Source: an uncultured Sphingomonadaceae bacterium (lineage in GTDB: Bacteria; Pseudomonadota; Alphaproteobacteria; Sphingomonadales; Sphingomonadaceae). From it: a DNA stretch of 64,000 nt. The translations under genes and the position numbers were made by a program. The notes under the pieces are model-generated. The model was given only the letters and a program-made list of their open reading frames with translations. It did no database searches and was not told the DNA's origin. The DNA lies in contig CAJXSN010000003.1 of the NCBI GenBank assembly GCA_913060895.1, forward strand, positions 124,001-188,000, read 5' to 3'. This document shows, in pieces, positions 9,389 through 18,731 of this stretch (the first letter of the stretch is position 1; every line of letters starts with the position of its first letter).

Positions 9389-9984
9389 GATTGCATCTCT
9401 GGATTTTGCCCGCATAATTTCAAGAAGTTGGCGAGCAATTCGTGGCCGTGCTCAGTGGCGATGCTTTCCGGATGGAACTGCACGCCGTGGATTGGCAAGT
9501 CTACATGGCGAAATCCCATTGCATTGGTGCCATCGAGGCCGGGGGTCTCGCTTGTGGCGTTGATGGTCAGTGCAGACGGAATGCTTTCAACCACCAGCGA
9601 ATGATAACGGGTGGCAGTGAACGGCGTAGGTAATCCGGCGAACACTCCAGTGCCATCATGATCCACAGCGCTGGTCTTCCCATGCATCAACCCACCGCGC
9701 ACCACACGTCCGCCAAAATACTCGCCAATTGCCTGATGACCCAGGCATACGCCCAACAGAGGCATGGCAGAATCGGCGCAGGCCGCGACCATTTCGAGGC
9801 TGTTCCCGGCCTGTGCAGGTGTACGCGGGCCGGGGGAAATAAGCACACCGTCAGGGCCAAGCGCCATCGCCTCGGCGGCGCTCAGCGCATCGTTGCGCTC
9901 CACCCGTACCTGAGCACCCAGTTCCATCAGGTAATGGACCAGATTGAAGGTGAAGCTGTCGTAATTGTCGATGACCAGGATCAT
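9385..9984 (-). CDS. trpG: Anthranilate synthase component II (glutamine amidotransferase)
   Basis: Supplies ammonia from glutamine to TrpE. The 199-residue class I amidotransferase has [10 protein letters not shown] at the N terminus, the nucleophile cysteine in [17 protein letters not shown], and the catalytic histidine and glutamate in GVQFHPESI near the C terminus. It overlaps trpD by four bases. It is separated from its partner trpE by one inserted gene of unrelated family. It may also serve PabB, as in organisms with one shared amidotransferase. Confidence 0.95.
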   Translation of the reverse strand: MILVIDNYDSFTFNLVHYLMELGAQVRVERNDALSAAEAMALGPDGVLISPGPRTPAQAGNSLEMVAACADSAMPLLGVCLGHQAIGEYFGGRVVRGGLMHGKTSAVDHDGTGVFAGLPTPFTATRYHSLVVESIPSALTINATSETPGLDGTNAMGFRHVDLPIHGVQFHPESIATEHGHELLANFLKLCGQNPEMQS

Positions 9985-9996
9985 GGGTGCGCGCCT

Positions 9997-10836
9997 CTAC
10001 CGTTTCTCGACCACGATCAAGGGGCCCAAAGGTACCGTCGCGTCCATTCGGTCTTCCGCCGGAATCCACAATGCGGACACATTGCCATCCAAATATAGCG
10101 CATTGGGCGCTTGTGCGACCTCGCGGAAAAAGCTGGCAAACAGGCCAAAGCTGATAACGCCCTCCGATTGTACGAAGTGCGCACGGCCTTGCGCATCCAC
10201 GCCCACACCGTTCCGGATCATCTTGGACGGCCCATCCTGCTGGATGTCAGGGTGAAACTTGCCGTCGATCAGCAGCATCGGACCGGACTGTGTGCCGAAA
10301 CGGGGGCGATCCCCGACATTGGCATAGAAATCTTCCGTGGGTCGCACGCGCCATGCGGTGTCGGAACCATAGAACACGCCGTTAGGCTTCATGTGAAAAT
10401 TGCCGGGTCCATCTGCGCGGCTAAGCTCGCGGCGGCGCTCGCCATCTTCAACGTAGTATCCGACGGGTGCGCCCGCTGTGTCGAACATTCCGCCGTTGAC
10501 GGCGAAGGCAATGGAATTGGCCTCCGTGCTGTGGCTGTCGGCCAAATTGGCGAAGGAGCGGTAATAGTCGCCCTTTGGACCCAGTGCAGTAATGATGCGG
10601 TGATCCTTGGGGTTGGCCACGCAGTGGGTCAGCTGAACGCCATTATAAGGGACGTGCTTACATGGCGAATTTTTTCTAGCGATCGCCGTTGGTTCGGTGT
10701 CAGGCTTCGACGTCTGGTCGGCATCTACGCCCGAGCCGATTTCCGTCCTTGTGACCGGTTCACCAGCGGTTTGTTCACCGCAAGCCGTCAATGTCAACAC
10801 GAGGGCACCGGCAACGAGAAAGCTCTTTGCTTTCAT
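9997..10836 (-). CDS. Phosphodiester glycosidase-family lipoprotein inside the trp cluster
   Basis: A 279-residue protein with a lipoprotein signal peptide: basic start MKAKSF, hydrophobic core LVAGALVLTL and lipobox LTAC, so it is probably anchored in the outer or inner membrane facing the periplasm. The body resembles the NAGPA/DUF2233 family (FAVNGGMFD, GYYVEDGERR, GPMLLIDGKFHP, FFREVAQAPNALYLDGN), whose known members hydrolyse phosphodiester-linked sugars. The natural substrate cannot be read from sequence. Its ATG overlaps the trpE stop (ATGA) and it ends 12 bases before trpG, so it is an integral member of the operon although no tryptophan-related role is known. Confidence 0.85.
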   Translation of the reverse strand: MKAKSFLVAGALVLTLTACGEQTAGEPVTRTEIGSGVDADQTSKPDTEPTAIARKNSPCKHVPYNGVQLTHCVANPKDHRIITALGPKGDYYRSFANLADSHSTEANSIAFAVNGGMFDTAGAPVGYYVEDGERRRELSRADGPGNFHMKPNGVFYGSDTAWRVRPTEDFYANVGDRPRFGTQSGPMLLIDGKFHPDIQQDGPSKMIRNGVGVDAQGRAHFVQSEGVISFGLFASFFREVAQAPNALYLDGNVSALWIPAEDRMDATVPLGPLIVVEKR

Positions 10837-12347
10837 TGTCCGAAGCCTGGCTCGGCAGCGACTCTTGCGGCCTCCCGTGCAGCGGCAAACAAAGCGCCTG
10901 CCTTGGCTTCACATTCTTTCTGCTCGGATGCAGGATCGCTGTCTGCCACGATACCAGCACCTGCCTGCACATGCATGGTGCCATCCTTGACCACTGCAGT
11001 GCGCAGCACGATGCAGCTATCGAAACTACCGTCAGGCGCGAAATAGCCGACGCCGCCCGCATATGGCCCGCGGGCATCGTTTTCCAGCTCGGCAATGATC
11101 TCGCAAGCACGCACCTTGGGCGCGCCGCTGACAGTGCCGGCGGGAAAACCTGCAAATAAGGCGTCCAGAGCATCGCGCTGAGAGTCAAGCTGGCCTGTCA
11201 CATTGCTGACGATGTGCATCACATGGCTGTAGCGTTCGACACTGAAACTGTCTGTCACCGTGACACTGCCGCGCTCTGCCACCCGGCCAACGTCGTTGCG
11301 GCCCAGATCCAGCAACATGAGATGTTCGGCAAGCTCCTTGGGGTCAGCCAACAGGCTGCTTTCGTTAGCGTCATCCTCAGCGCGAGTCGCGCCGCGCGGA
11401 CGCGTTCCCGCGATTGGGCGGATAGTAATCTCGTTCTCGCGCAGGCGGACAAGGATTTCGGGGCTGGAGCCGACCACTGCGAAGCCGGGCAAATCGAGCA
11501 GGTAAAGAAAGGGAGACGGGTTAACACGGCGCAGGGCCCTGTAAAGCGCGAGCGGCGGTAGCGGGAAAGGGCACGAGAAACGCTGTGAGAGGACAACCTG
11601 AAAGATGTCGCCTGCAACGATGTAGTCCTTCGCCTTTGCAACCATCGCCGCATAGTCTTCGCCCGCCATTGCATGGGCCGGATCCATGTCCGGCAACTCC
11701 TTTAGAGGAGCTTGCGCAGGAACGGCATTGCCTAGACGCAGCAAAGCTTCGTCGATTCTTTCGCTTGCCAGCTCCAGCCCGGTATCGGGTGAAGTCTCTG
11801 ACGGCCACAAGGGCGCAACGCAAAATAGCCTGTCGGACAATGAATCGAACACCAGCAGCAGGGTGGGGCGGGTAAACACCATGTCCGGCAGGCTGAGGCC
11901 GGGATTGCCTGCGCGCGGGACACACTCGACCATGCCGATTGTCTCGTAAGAGAAGTAACCGACAACGCAGGCTAGTGCCGGAGGAAGGCCATCGGGCACA
12001 GAGATCCGGCTGCTCGCGATCAGATCTCGCAGAGCGTCCGTTGGTTTCCCGGAACATGGATCGAAGGCATCGCGGTCGGTTTTCCAATGGCGGTTGATTG
12101 ACGCACCGTTTGTGTCGGAACGGAACACCAGATCGGGGTCCAGTCCCAGCAAGCTGTAACGCCCGCGAACTTCGCCGCCCTCGACCGATTCCAGAAGAAA
12201 ATCCCCGCGTTCCGGCTCCATCAGTTTTACTGCAGCGCCTACCGGTGTTTCGGTATCCGCGACCAATTCACGCCATACCAAAGCCGCCTTCCCCTCGGCC
12301 AGAAGAGCGGCGGCATCAGCCGCATTCGATAACCCCGCAGGTCTCAT
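10833..12347 (-). CDS. trpE: Anthranilate synthase component I
   Basis: Chorismate to anthranilate, the committed step to tryptophan. The ATG at 12347 (MRPAGLSNAADA) is chosen because the upstream extension has no family similarity and would run back into the preceding gene; the protein is then 504 residues. The feedback-inhibition motif LLES is present (DFLLESVEGGEVRGRYS). The catalytic C-terminal half carries IAGTRPRGAT, GTVSGAPKVRA and AGAGIVADSDP. There is no room for a trp leader peptide or attenuator directly before it, because the ppiD-like gene ends 16 bases upstream. Transcription therefore starts at or before that gene. Confidence 0.96.
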   Translation of the reverse strand: MRPAGLSNAADAAALLAEGKAALVWRELVADTETPVGAAVKLMEPERGDFLLESVEGGEVRGRYSLLGLDPDLVFRSDTNGASINRHWKTDRDAFDPCSGKPTDALRDLIASSRISVPDGLPPALACVVGYFSYETIGMVECVPRAGNPGLSLPDMVFTRPTLLLVFDSLSDRLFCVAPLWPSETSPDTGLELASERIDEALLRLGNAVPAQAPLKELPDMDPAHAMAGEDYAAMVAKAKDYIVAGDIFQVVLSQRFSCPFPLPPLALYRALRRVNPSPFLYLLDLPGFAVVGSSPEILVRLRENEITIRPIAGTRPRGATRAEDDANESSLLADPKELAEHLMLLDLGRNDVGRVAERGSVTVTDSFSVERYSHVMHIVSNVTGQLDSQRDALDALFAGFPAGTVSGAPKVRACEIIAELENDARGPYAGGVGYFAPDGSFDSCIVLRTAVVKDGTMHVQAGAGIVADSDPASEQKECEAKAGALFAAAREAARVAAEPGFGQ

Positions 12348-12363
12348 TGGCGGGTCCGATGTC

Positions 12364-14298
12364 CTAGTTTTCGCCGACAAGCAGGCGGCGCACAGCATCC
12401 ACCGCATCCTCGTTGCGATCGATACCGACATCGGTCCTTACCGCCGCGATGAATTGCGCCGTATATTCACTGCCCAAAGTTTGGGAGAATTGCTGTTTGG
12501 CCTGCGCAAACAAGGGGTCATCGCGGGCGATCAGGCCGGCTTCGATATCGTCCAGCCCGACTACGAACCAGCCATTGTTGTTTTCTGCTTCGAGGCGTTT
12601 GGTAGAGCCCTCCGCCATTGAGAAAAACAGGGCGAGTGGCGGGATAATCCTCTGCCCGCTCTGCAGCACTTCCTCGCGGGTCAGGTTGATCGAATCGGGA
12701 CGGGGAAGACTGACTTTCTCTGCTGCGAATGCCGCAGCCAGGCTCTGCCCGTCCTGAACCCGCTCTAGAATACGATCTGCCGCTTCGCGTGCTGCAACGG
12801 AACCTTGCGCCAGTTTCCATGCTGCTTTCACTTCGTCCTCGATCTCCGCCAGCGGGGCTGTGGCCGAAGGAGTAATGGTTGAGGTTTCGAACAGCAGAAA
12901 GGTTTCGCCCGGAACGGCTTCAGCCAGTTGCGGCTCGCCTTCCTCCATCTGGAAAGCGGTGGCCAGCACTGGGCGCAAAATTTCGGCCACCTGCTCGTCA
13001 CGCGTACCGTATACCAGCCCTGCGGCAGTGACCGGCTTGGTTGAAGAGATTTCCGCGTCCACCTCGCCTGCGACATCGCCCAAGGATTCGCCATCGGCCA
13101 ATCGCTCCTCCAGAGATGCAGCCAGTTCATTGACGACACGGCGACGTTTTTCCGAACGCAAGGCTTCCAGTATCTCTCCGCGCGCCTGTTCAAAACTGCG
13201 GCCGCTGATACTGTTGATATTGTTCACCTGAACCACATGCCAGCCAAGGCCGCTACGGGCCGGTTCCGCGATCTTGCCGTTCGCCGTGTCAAACGCAGCC
13301 TGCGCCACGGCGGGGGAGGTTTGGCGGGCAAAGTCGCCCCGGGCGACAGGGCCTATTTGCGCTGTTTCCAGCCCCGCTTCCTGAGCGGCTGCGGCCAACG
13401 CGCCGCCTCCCGTCACACGGCTGCGAATGGCATTGGCAGCTTGCTGCGTAGGGACGATCACCTGTGTGAAAGTGCGCTCTTCGCTAGCTGAATATGCTGC
13501 TTTGTTTTCACTGTAGCGTGCGCGCAGTTCGGCTTCGGTCGGTTCGGCCCGCGCACCCAACGCGTCCATGCCGAAAGTGGCGTAGCGCAGAACCCGGCGT
13601 TCGGGTCGGATATAGTCGCTGCGATTACCATCATAAAATGCTTTGACCTCCGTTTTGGTCGGGTCTTTCTCGGGAGCAAACAGAGCGCTGGGAAGAAGCC
13701 CGAGCGAGCCCTGGCGACGTTCCTTGACCAGAGCAGCATAGTGGCTAGCCATCTTGTCCGGCAATTGTGCACCCAGAGCAACAGGCACCACTACCTGCTG
13801 CGCAAGCAGACCCTGCGCCAGATCATTGCGCACATCGGCCTCGCTCAGCCCCTGCTGCTGCAATACACCGCGATAGGTTTCTTCGCTGAAATTGCCGTCA
13901 GCCCCACGAAAGCCGGGAATACGGCGGATTTCACTGTTCACCAGATTGTCACCGGCCCTCAATCCGTATTTGCGCCCGAACTCGGCTATAGAGGTCCGGT
14001 CCAATAGACTGTCGAGAACCCGGTCCAGCCCGCCTTCAGCAATAAACGCTGGCATCGATATGGTAGGGTTGCTCTGCCGCACCTGATCGAGAGCATTCGT
14101 AGCCGCTTGGCTCAAATCAGCGGTGCTTACGCGCTCCTCGCCTACCACAGCCACACTGCTGGTGCCGGATAGACCACCAAAGGTGCCGCTGGACGAAACA
14201 TCCATGCTGGCAAAAGCAAAACCGATCAGGGCCAGAAATGCCAGAGTGATCGCGAGACCGATCTTGGACTGGAAAAAACTGCGGAAGGTATTGATCAT
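12364..14298 (-). CDS. PpiD/SurA-type peptidyl-prolyl isomerase, membrane anchored
   Basis: A 644-residue periplasmic foldase. Residues about 12-31 (IGLAITLAFLALIGFAFAS) form a single N-terminal membrane anchor. A SurA-N-like helical region follows (FGRKYGLRAGDNLV and the preceding helix), then a parvulin-like rotamase segment around residues 270-360 (GWHVVQVNNI), and a long C-terminal chaperone part. Architecture and length fit PpiD, which helps proteins leaving the Sec translocon. Some parvulin active-site residues appear weakly conserved, as in E. coli PpiD, so chaperone activity may dominate. It leads the trp transcript. Confidence 0.88.
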   Translation of the reverse strand: MINTFRSFFQSKIGLAITLAFLALIGFAFASMDVSSSGTFGGLSGTSSVAVVGEERVSTADLSQAATNALDQVRQSNPTISMPAFIAEGGLDRVLDSLLDRTSIAEFGRKYGLRAGDNLVNSEIRRIPGFRGADGNFSEETYRGVLQQQGLSEADVRNDLAQGLLAQQVVVPVALGAQLPDKMASHYAALVKERRQGSLGLLPSALFAPEKDPTKTEVKAFYDGNRSDYIRPERRVLRYATFGMDALGARAEPTEAELRARYSENKAAYSASEERTFTQVIVPTQQAANAIRSRVTGGGALAAAAQEAGLETAQIGPVARGDFARQTSPAVAQAAFDTANGKIAEPARSGLGWHVVQVNNINSISGRSFEQARGEILEALRSEKRRRVVNELAASLEERLADGESLGDVAGEVDAEISSTKPVTAAGLVYGTRDEQVAEILRPVLATAFQMEEGEPQLAEAVPGETFLLFETSTITPSATAPLAEIEDEVKAAWKLAQGSVAAREAADRILERVQDGQSLAAAFAAEKVSLPRPDSINLTREEVLQSGQRIIPPLALFFSMAEGSTKRLEAENNNGWFVVGLDDIEAGLIARDDPLFAQAKQQFSQTLGSEYTAQFIAAVRTDVGIDRNEDAVDAVRRLLVGEN

Positions 14299-14495
14299 CG
14301 TGAGCTACTGTCCGGAGAGATAATTGCGGGCATGCCCCGAAATCCGGAGCTATTCTGGATTGAAGTCTCTATAGGCGCTGCGTCCTTGCCGCAACAGGTG
14401 GCGAAGGGTTTTGACCTATTGCCTCCGCTCGGCTAGCGGACCGCCTCTCTAACCGTCTAACGAACGGCACACATAAAGTTTATCAGGAAATCCGC

Positions 14496-15260
14496 ATGAG
14501 CAACCGACCCTACATCGTCGGGAACTGGAAGATGAACGGCACGCGCGCCATGCTGTCGGAATCGCGCACTATCGATCGTGCCGCCCAGAGATATATGAAG
14601 GTGGAGGTGGCCGTCGCGCCGCCATTCACCTTGATTCACGCCGTCCACCGCGAGGCCGAGCAAATTGGTGTGGGCGCGCAAGATTGCCATTCGGGTGAAG
14701 ACGGCGCGCATACCGGAGATATTTCCGCCACGATGGCTGCTGATGCAGGCGCTAAGTTTGTGATCCTTGGGCATAGCGAACGGCGGCAGGAACATAGCGA
14801 AGACAGCGCACTGGTGCTGGCCAAGCTGCACGCGGCATTAAACGCCGGTATGAATGCAATCATATGCTGCGGAGAGCCGGAAGAAGTCCGAGAATCCGGT
14901 GATGCCGAGGAATATGTTCTCGACCAGCTTAGAGCATCCTTGCCTGAAAAGCTGGATGATGCCGGCGAGCGGCTAACTGTTGCCTACGAACCGATCTGGG
15001 CAATTGGCACCGGACGTGTCGCGACGCTGGACGATATCGAGGCGATGCACCGCGCTATTTATGCCTTCCTGCAAGCACGCTTCGGCGATGAGGCGGCAGA
15101 GGGCATGCGTATTCTTTACGGTGGCTCGGTGAAGCCGGAGAATGCCCGAGAGATTCTCGCGGTGCCCCATGTTGGTGGCGCGCTGGTCGGCGGTGCCAGT
15201 CTTTCGGCAGACAGTTTCATGAATATCGCTTTGGCTGCTGGCGAGAATGGCGAGCAGTAA
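14496..15260 (+). CDS. tpiA: Triosephosphate isomerase
   Basis: Interconverts dihydroxyacetone phosphate and glyceraldehyde 3-phosphate. The 254-residue TIM barrel has all catalytic elements: NWKMNG with the active lysine near residue 13, ILGHSERR with the electrophilic histidine, AYEPIWAIGTG with the catalytic glutamate followed by the mobile loop, and the phosphate-binding YGGSVKPENA. It is the first gene of a tpiA-secG-pyrG run on the plus strand, divergent from the ppiD-like gene across 197 bases. Confidence 0.97.
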   Translation: MSNRPYIVGNWKMNGTRAMLSESRTIDRAAQRYMKVEVAVAPPFTLIHAVHREAEQIGVGAQDCHSGEDGAHTGDISATMAADAGAKFVILGHSERRQEHSEDSALVLAKLHAALNAGMNAIICCGEPEEVRESGDAEEYVLDQLRASLPEKLDDAGERLTVAYEPIWAIGTGRVATLDDIEAMHRAIYAFLQARFGDEAAEGMRILYGGSVKPENAREILAVPHVGGALVGGASLSADSFMNIALAAGENGEQ

Positions 15261-15391
15261 TTCGGTCCGCACTGCGGGCCGCGATGCTCCCGTGCCGGGA
15301 TGCCGATGACCACCCCCTTGGCTTAGTGCCTCACAGCGTCTAAATGCTGTGTTGCACCGCCGAATTTTGCAAGCAAAGTAGCACAAAATCC

Positions 15392-15772
15392 ATGTTTCTC
15401 TTCCTTACCGTTGTCCAGGCTATCGTGGCCGCTGCCCTTGTCGGCATCATTCTGATGCAGCGCTCCGAAGGGGGCGGCCTTGGTATTGGCGGTTCGCCGG
15501 GCGGAATGATGAGTGCGCGCGGCGCAGCTGATTTTCTGACCCGGGCTACCCGAATTCTGGCAATATTGTTTGTTGTGCTGTCGATTGCTCTGGCCGCTCT
15601 AGCGGTCGATTTATCCGGGGGGAATGAGATTGAGTCGACTTTGGACCGGACGGTCACTGCGAACGAAGACCCGCTGGCTGCCAGCGGTGCGGTCGCAGCG
15701 GGGGGCGATGAAGGTGCGTCCGCAGACGAAGCGGCAACTCCAAACGATCCGCTCGCCGGCGCAACAGAATAA
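15392..15772 (+). CDS. secG: Preprotein translocase subunit SecG
   Basis: Accessory subunit of the SecYEG channel. The start ATG at 15392 gives 126 residues with the typical order: first membrane helix (LFLTVVQAIVAAALVGIIL), the conserved cytoplasmic loop QRSEGGGLGIGG followed by RGAADFLTRAT, and a second helix (ILFVVLSIALAALAV). The C-terminal third is an Ala/Glu/Asp-rich tail, common in alphaproteobacterial SecG. The position between tpiA and pyrG is conserved in the group. Confidence 0.95.
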   Translation: MFLFLTVVQAIVAAALVGIILMQRSEGGGLGIGGSPGGMMSARGAADFLTRATRILAILFVVLSIALAALAVDLSGGNEIESTLDRTVTANEDPLAASGAVAAGGDEGASADEAATPNDPLAGATE

Positions 15773-15864
15773 TTCACCTCGGACAGATTGATGTGGACGA
15801 GCCGGAAATGCGGGCAGCAATTCGCTTGCCCCGAATCCGGCTTGCGGCTTAAGGCTTTTCTCCC

Positions 15865-17499
<1,635 letters not shown>

Positions 17500-17551
17500 G
17501 CTTCAAGGTTTTGAGACCGGCGGTGAATGTCGCGTCTATACAATACAGTAA

Positions 17552-17567
17552 TATATCATATGATATA
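17552..17567. repeat. 16-base perfect AT-rich palindrome
   Basis: TATATCATATGATATA reads the same on both strands. It lies 52 bases after the pyrG stop in a locally AT-rich patch that contrasts with the GC-rich surroundings. It could be a protein-binding dyad or part of a promoter for the structured element that follows. Confidence 0.5.
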
Positions 17568-17649
17568 GATCTTGCATATTAAGACATAGAATTGCTGGCT
17601 CGCTGCTTTGCCAGGGGGCGTCCAAATGGCTTCACGAGCTTCTCGGAAG

Positions 17650-17740
17650 TTGACCATCTTTTGCGACCCGGATGGTCAGATTTCGACTAGGCGGCTTTTG
17701 CCGCGGGGCAGACACCCTTCCCGGAGTCTGCCCCGAATTG
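17650..17740 (+). ncRNA. Candidate structured RNA with three consecutive hairpins
   Basis: Three perfect stems in a row: TGACCATC/GATGGTCA (17651-17658 with 17671-17678), GCGGC/GCCGC around a TTTT loop (17691-17704), and GGGGCAGAC/GTCTGCCCC (17705-17713 with 17726-17734). The last two are directly adjacent, and the final stem is followed by the weakly T-rich GAATTGTTT. The preceding AT-rich patch could supply a promoter. No known RNA family is recognised. The strand is a guess, because inverted repeats are symmetric. Confidence 0.35.
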
Positions 17741-17760
17741 TTTCGAAATTCCGTGTGATG

Positions 17761-17797
17761 AAAAAGCCCGCCCTCGCACCGAGCGAGAGCGGGCTTC
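17761..17797 (-). terminator. Rho-independent terminator of hsp20
   Basis: Read on the minus strand: stem GCCCGC/GCGGGC extended by a second block CTCGC/GCGAG with one C-A mismatch and a 5-base loop, followed by TTTTT (17765-17761). It lies 24-60 bases beyond the hsp20 stop. Confidence 0.85.
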
Positions 17798-17820
17798 ACG
17801 TTAAGCAATCGGGCCGTCTG

Positions 17821-18306
17821 TTAAGCGGCGTCTGTCGAGCGCCCGACTTTTGGGTCATCATCGCTGTCCACGATGGAAAGCGAAGGCTGGCCGTTTACGG
17901 ATATTTTCTTGGGCTTCATCGCATCGGGCACTTCGCGTACCAGATCGACGGTCAGCAAGCCGTCCGCAAGATCAGCACTGTGGACGCGAACATAGTCAGC
18001 AAGCTCAAATCGCCGTTCAAAACCGCGATTGGCGATGCCGACATGCAGCATTTCGCCCTCGGGAGTGTCATCCCGCTTGCGCCCGATTACAGTCAACAGG
18101 TTCTGCTGTGCTGTAATATCGATATCGTCGGCGCGGAAACCGGCAAGGGCCAGCGTGATGCGGTAATCATCTTCGCCGCGCTTCTCGATATTGAATGGTG
18201 GGTAATTGTCACCGCTGCCAGAGCGGTGCTGGCTTTCCAGCACATCGAACAGCCGGTCAAAACCCACAGTACTGCGGCGGTAGGGGGTAAAATCAAAACG
18301 TGACAT
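17821..18306 (-). CDS. Hsp20-family small heat-shock protein
   Basis: ATP-independent holdase that binds unfolding proteins and forms large oligomers. The ATG at 18306 (MSRFDFTPYRRST) is the family start; the protein is 161 residues. The N terminus FGRLFDVLE-type helix (VGFDRLFDVLES) and the alpha-crystallin domain (YRITLALAGFRADDID, GIANRGFERRFELADYV, LTVDLVREVPDAMKPKKI) match the class A IbpA/HspA group of proteobacteria. Expression is expected to be heat-controlled at two levels: a sigma-32-type promoter at 18410-18437 and a ROSE-like leader. A strong terminator follows. Confidence 0.95.
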   Translation of the reverse strand: MSRFDFTPYRRSTVGFDRLFDVLESQHRSGSGDNYPPFNIEKRGEDDYRITLALAGFRADDIDITAQQNLLTVIGRKRDDTPEGEMLHVGIANRGFERRFELADYVRVHSADLADGLLTVDLVREVPDAMKPKKISVNGQPSLSIVDSDDDPKVGRSTDAA

Positions 18307-18403
18307 ACAAACTCTCCTGTGAGCAATTCGAATGATATTCGGACCCGCAAGTCGCGGCATCCGTTAGCGTCATGCAATCGGCCCGTTGCGGCACCGGTTG
18401 CAA
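18307..18403 (-). promoter_or_regulatory. Probable ROSE-like RNA thermometer in the hsp20 leader
   Basis: The predicted leader is about 97 bases long. Its last part reads CGAATTGCTCACAGGAGAG before the start region: the TTGCT motif typical of ROSE elements faces the AGGAG ribosome-binding site across a short loop. Upstream small stems are visible (CCGC/GCGG; CGAAT/ATTCG). ROSE elements are the established control of small heat-shock genes in alphaproteobacteria; the assignment here is by motif and position only. Confidence 0.6.
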
Positions 18404-18409
18404 ATGCTA

Positions 18410-18437
18410 ATGTGGGCGGAACATTGCAGGTTTCAAG
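18410..18437 (-). promoter_or_regulatory. Sigma-32 (RpoH) type promoter of hsp20
   Basis: On the minus strand CTTGAAA (18437-18431), 14-base spacer, CCCACAT (18416-18410). This closely matches the heat-shock consensus CTTGAA-N13/14-CCCCAT. It lies about 104 bases upstream of the hsp20 start codon. Confidence 0.8.
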
Positions 18438-18467
18438 ACCTGCCAACACGTTGAAGAGGCACTGATC

Positions 18468-18731
18468 ATGAGTTCACCAAAGGTTGATATCTATACCAAA
18501 TTCGGCTGTGGATACTGTTCCCGCGCCAAACGTCTGCTGGATGACAAGAGTGTGGATTACGAAGAATTCGATATCACTATGGGTGGACCGAAGCGGGACG
18601 AGATGGTCGCGCGTGCACCTGGCGCTCGCACTGTGCCGCAAATATTTGTCGGTGATACGCATGTCGGTGGATCGGACGAGTTGGCTGCTTTGGATCGTGA
18701 GGGCAAACTGGATGAACTGCTGGCCGCGTGA
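18468..18731 (+). CDS. grxC: Glutaredoxin 3
   Basis: Glutathione-dependent dithiol oxidoreductase of 87 residues. The active site is CGYC (KFGCGYCSRAK, near residues 14-17), a variant of the usual CPYC, with Gly in place of Pro. The cis-proline and glutathione-binding elements TVPQIF and VGGSDEL are present. It is the first gene of a coupled set: its TGA overlaps the GTG of the following amidase gene. It is divergent from hsp20, sharing a 161-base control region. Confidence 0.95.
   Translation: MSSPKVDIYTKFGCGYCSRAKRLLDDKSVDYEEFDITMGGPKRDEMVARAPGARTVPQIFVGDTHVGGSDELAALDREGKLDELLAA

Larger units (their letters stand above)
17500..17820. other. Intergenic gap between pyrG and hsp20: AT-rich dyad plus hairpins
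   Basis: No protein-coding gene is convincing here. The left third is AT-rich and holds a 16-base perfect palindrome (17552-17567). The middle holds three consecutive hairpins (17651-17734), listed separately as a possible structured RNA. The right third holds the hsp20 terminator. A plus-strand open frame from 17608 runs on through the terminator and the antisense of hsp20, and is judged spurious. Confidence 0.6.

Noticed and set aside
10833-12431. trp attenuator or leader peptide before trpE
   Set aside because: Only 16 bases separate trpE from the preceding gene, and no Trp-codon run or alternative hairpins are present.
17608-18303. 231-codon open frame on the plus strand after pyrG
   Set aside because: It reads through the hsp20 terminator and the antisense of hsp20, has no family similarity and no clear ribosome-binding site.
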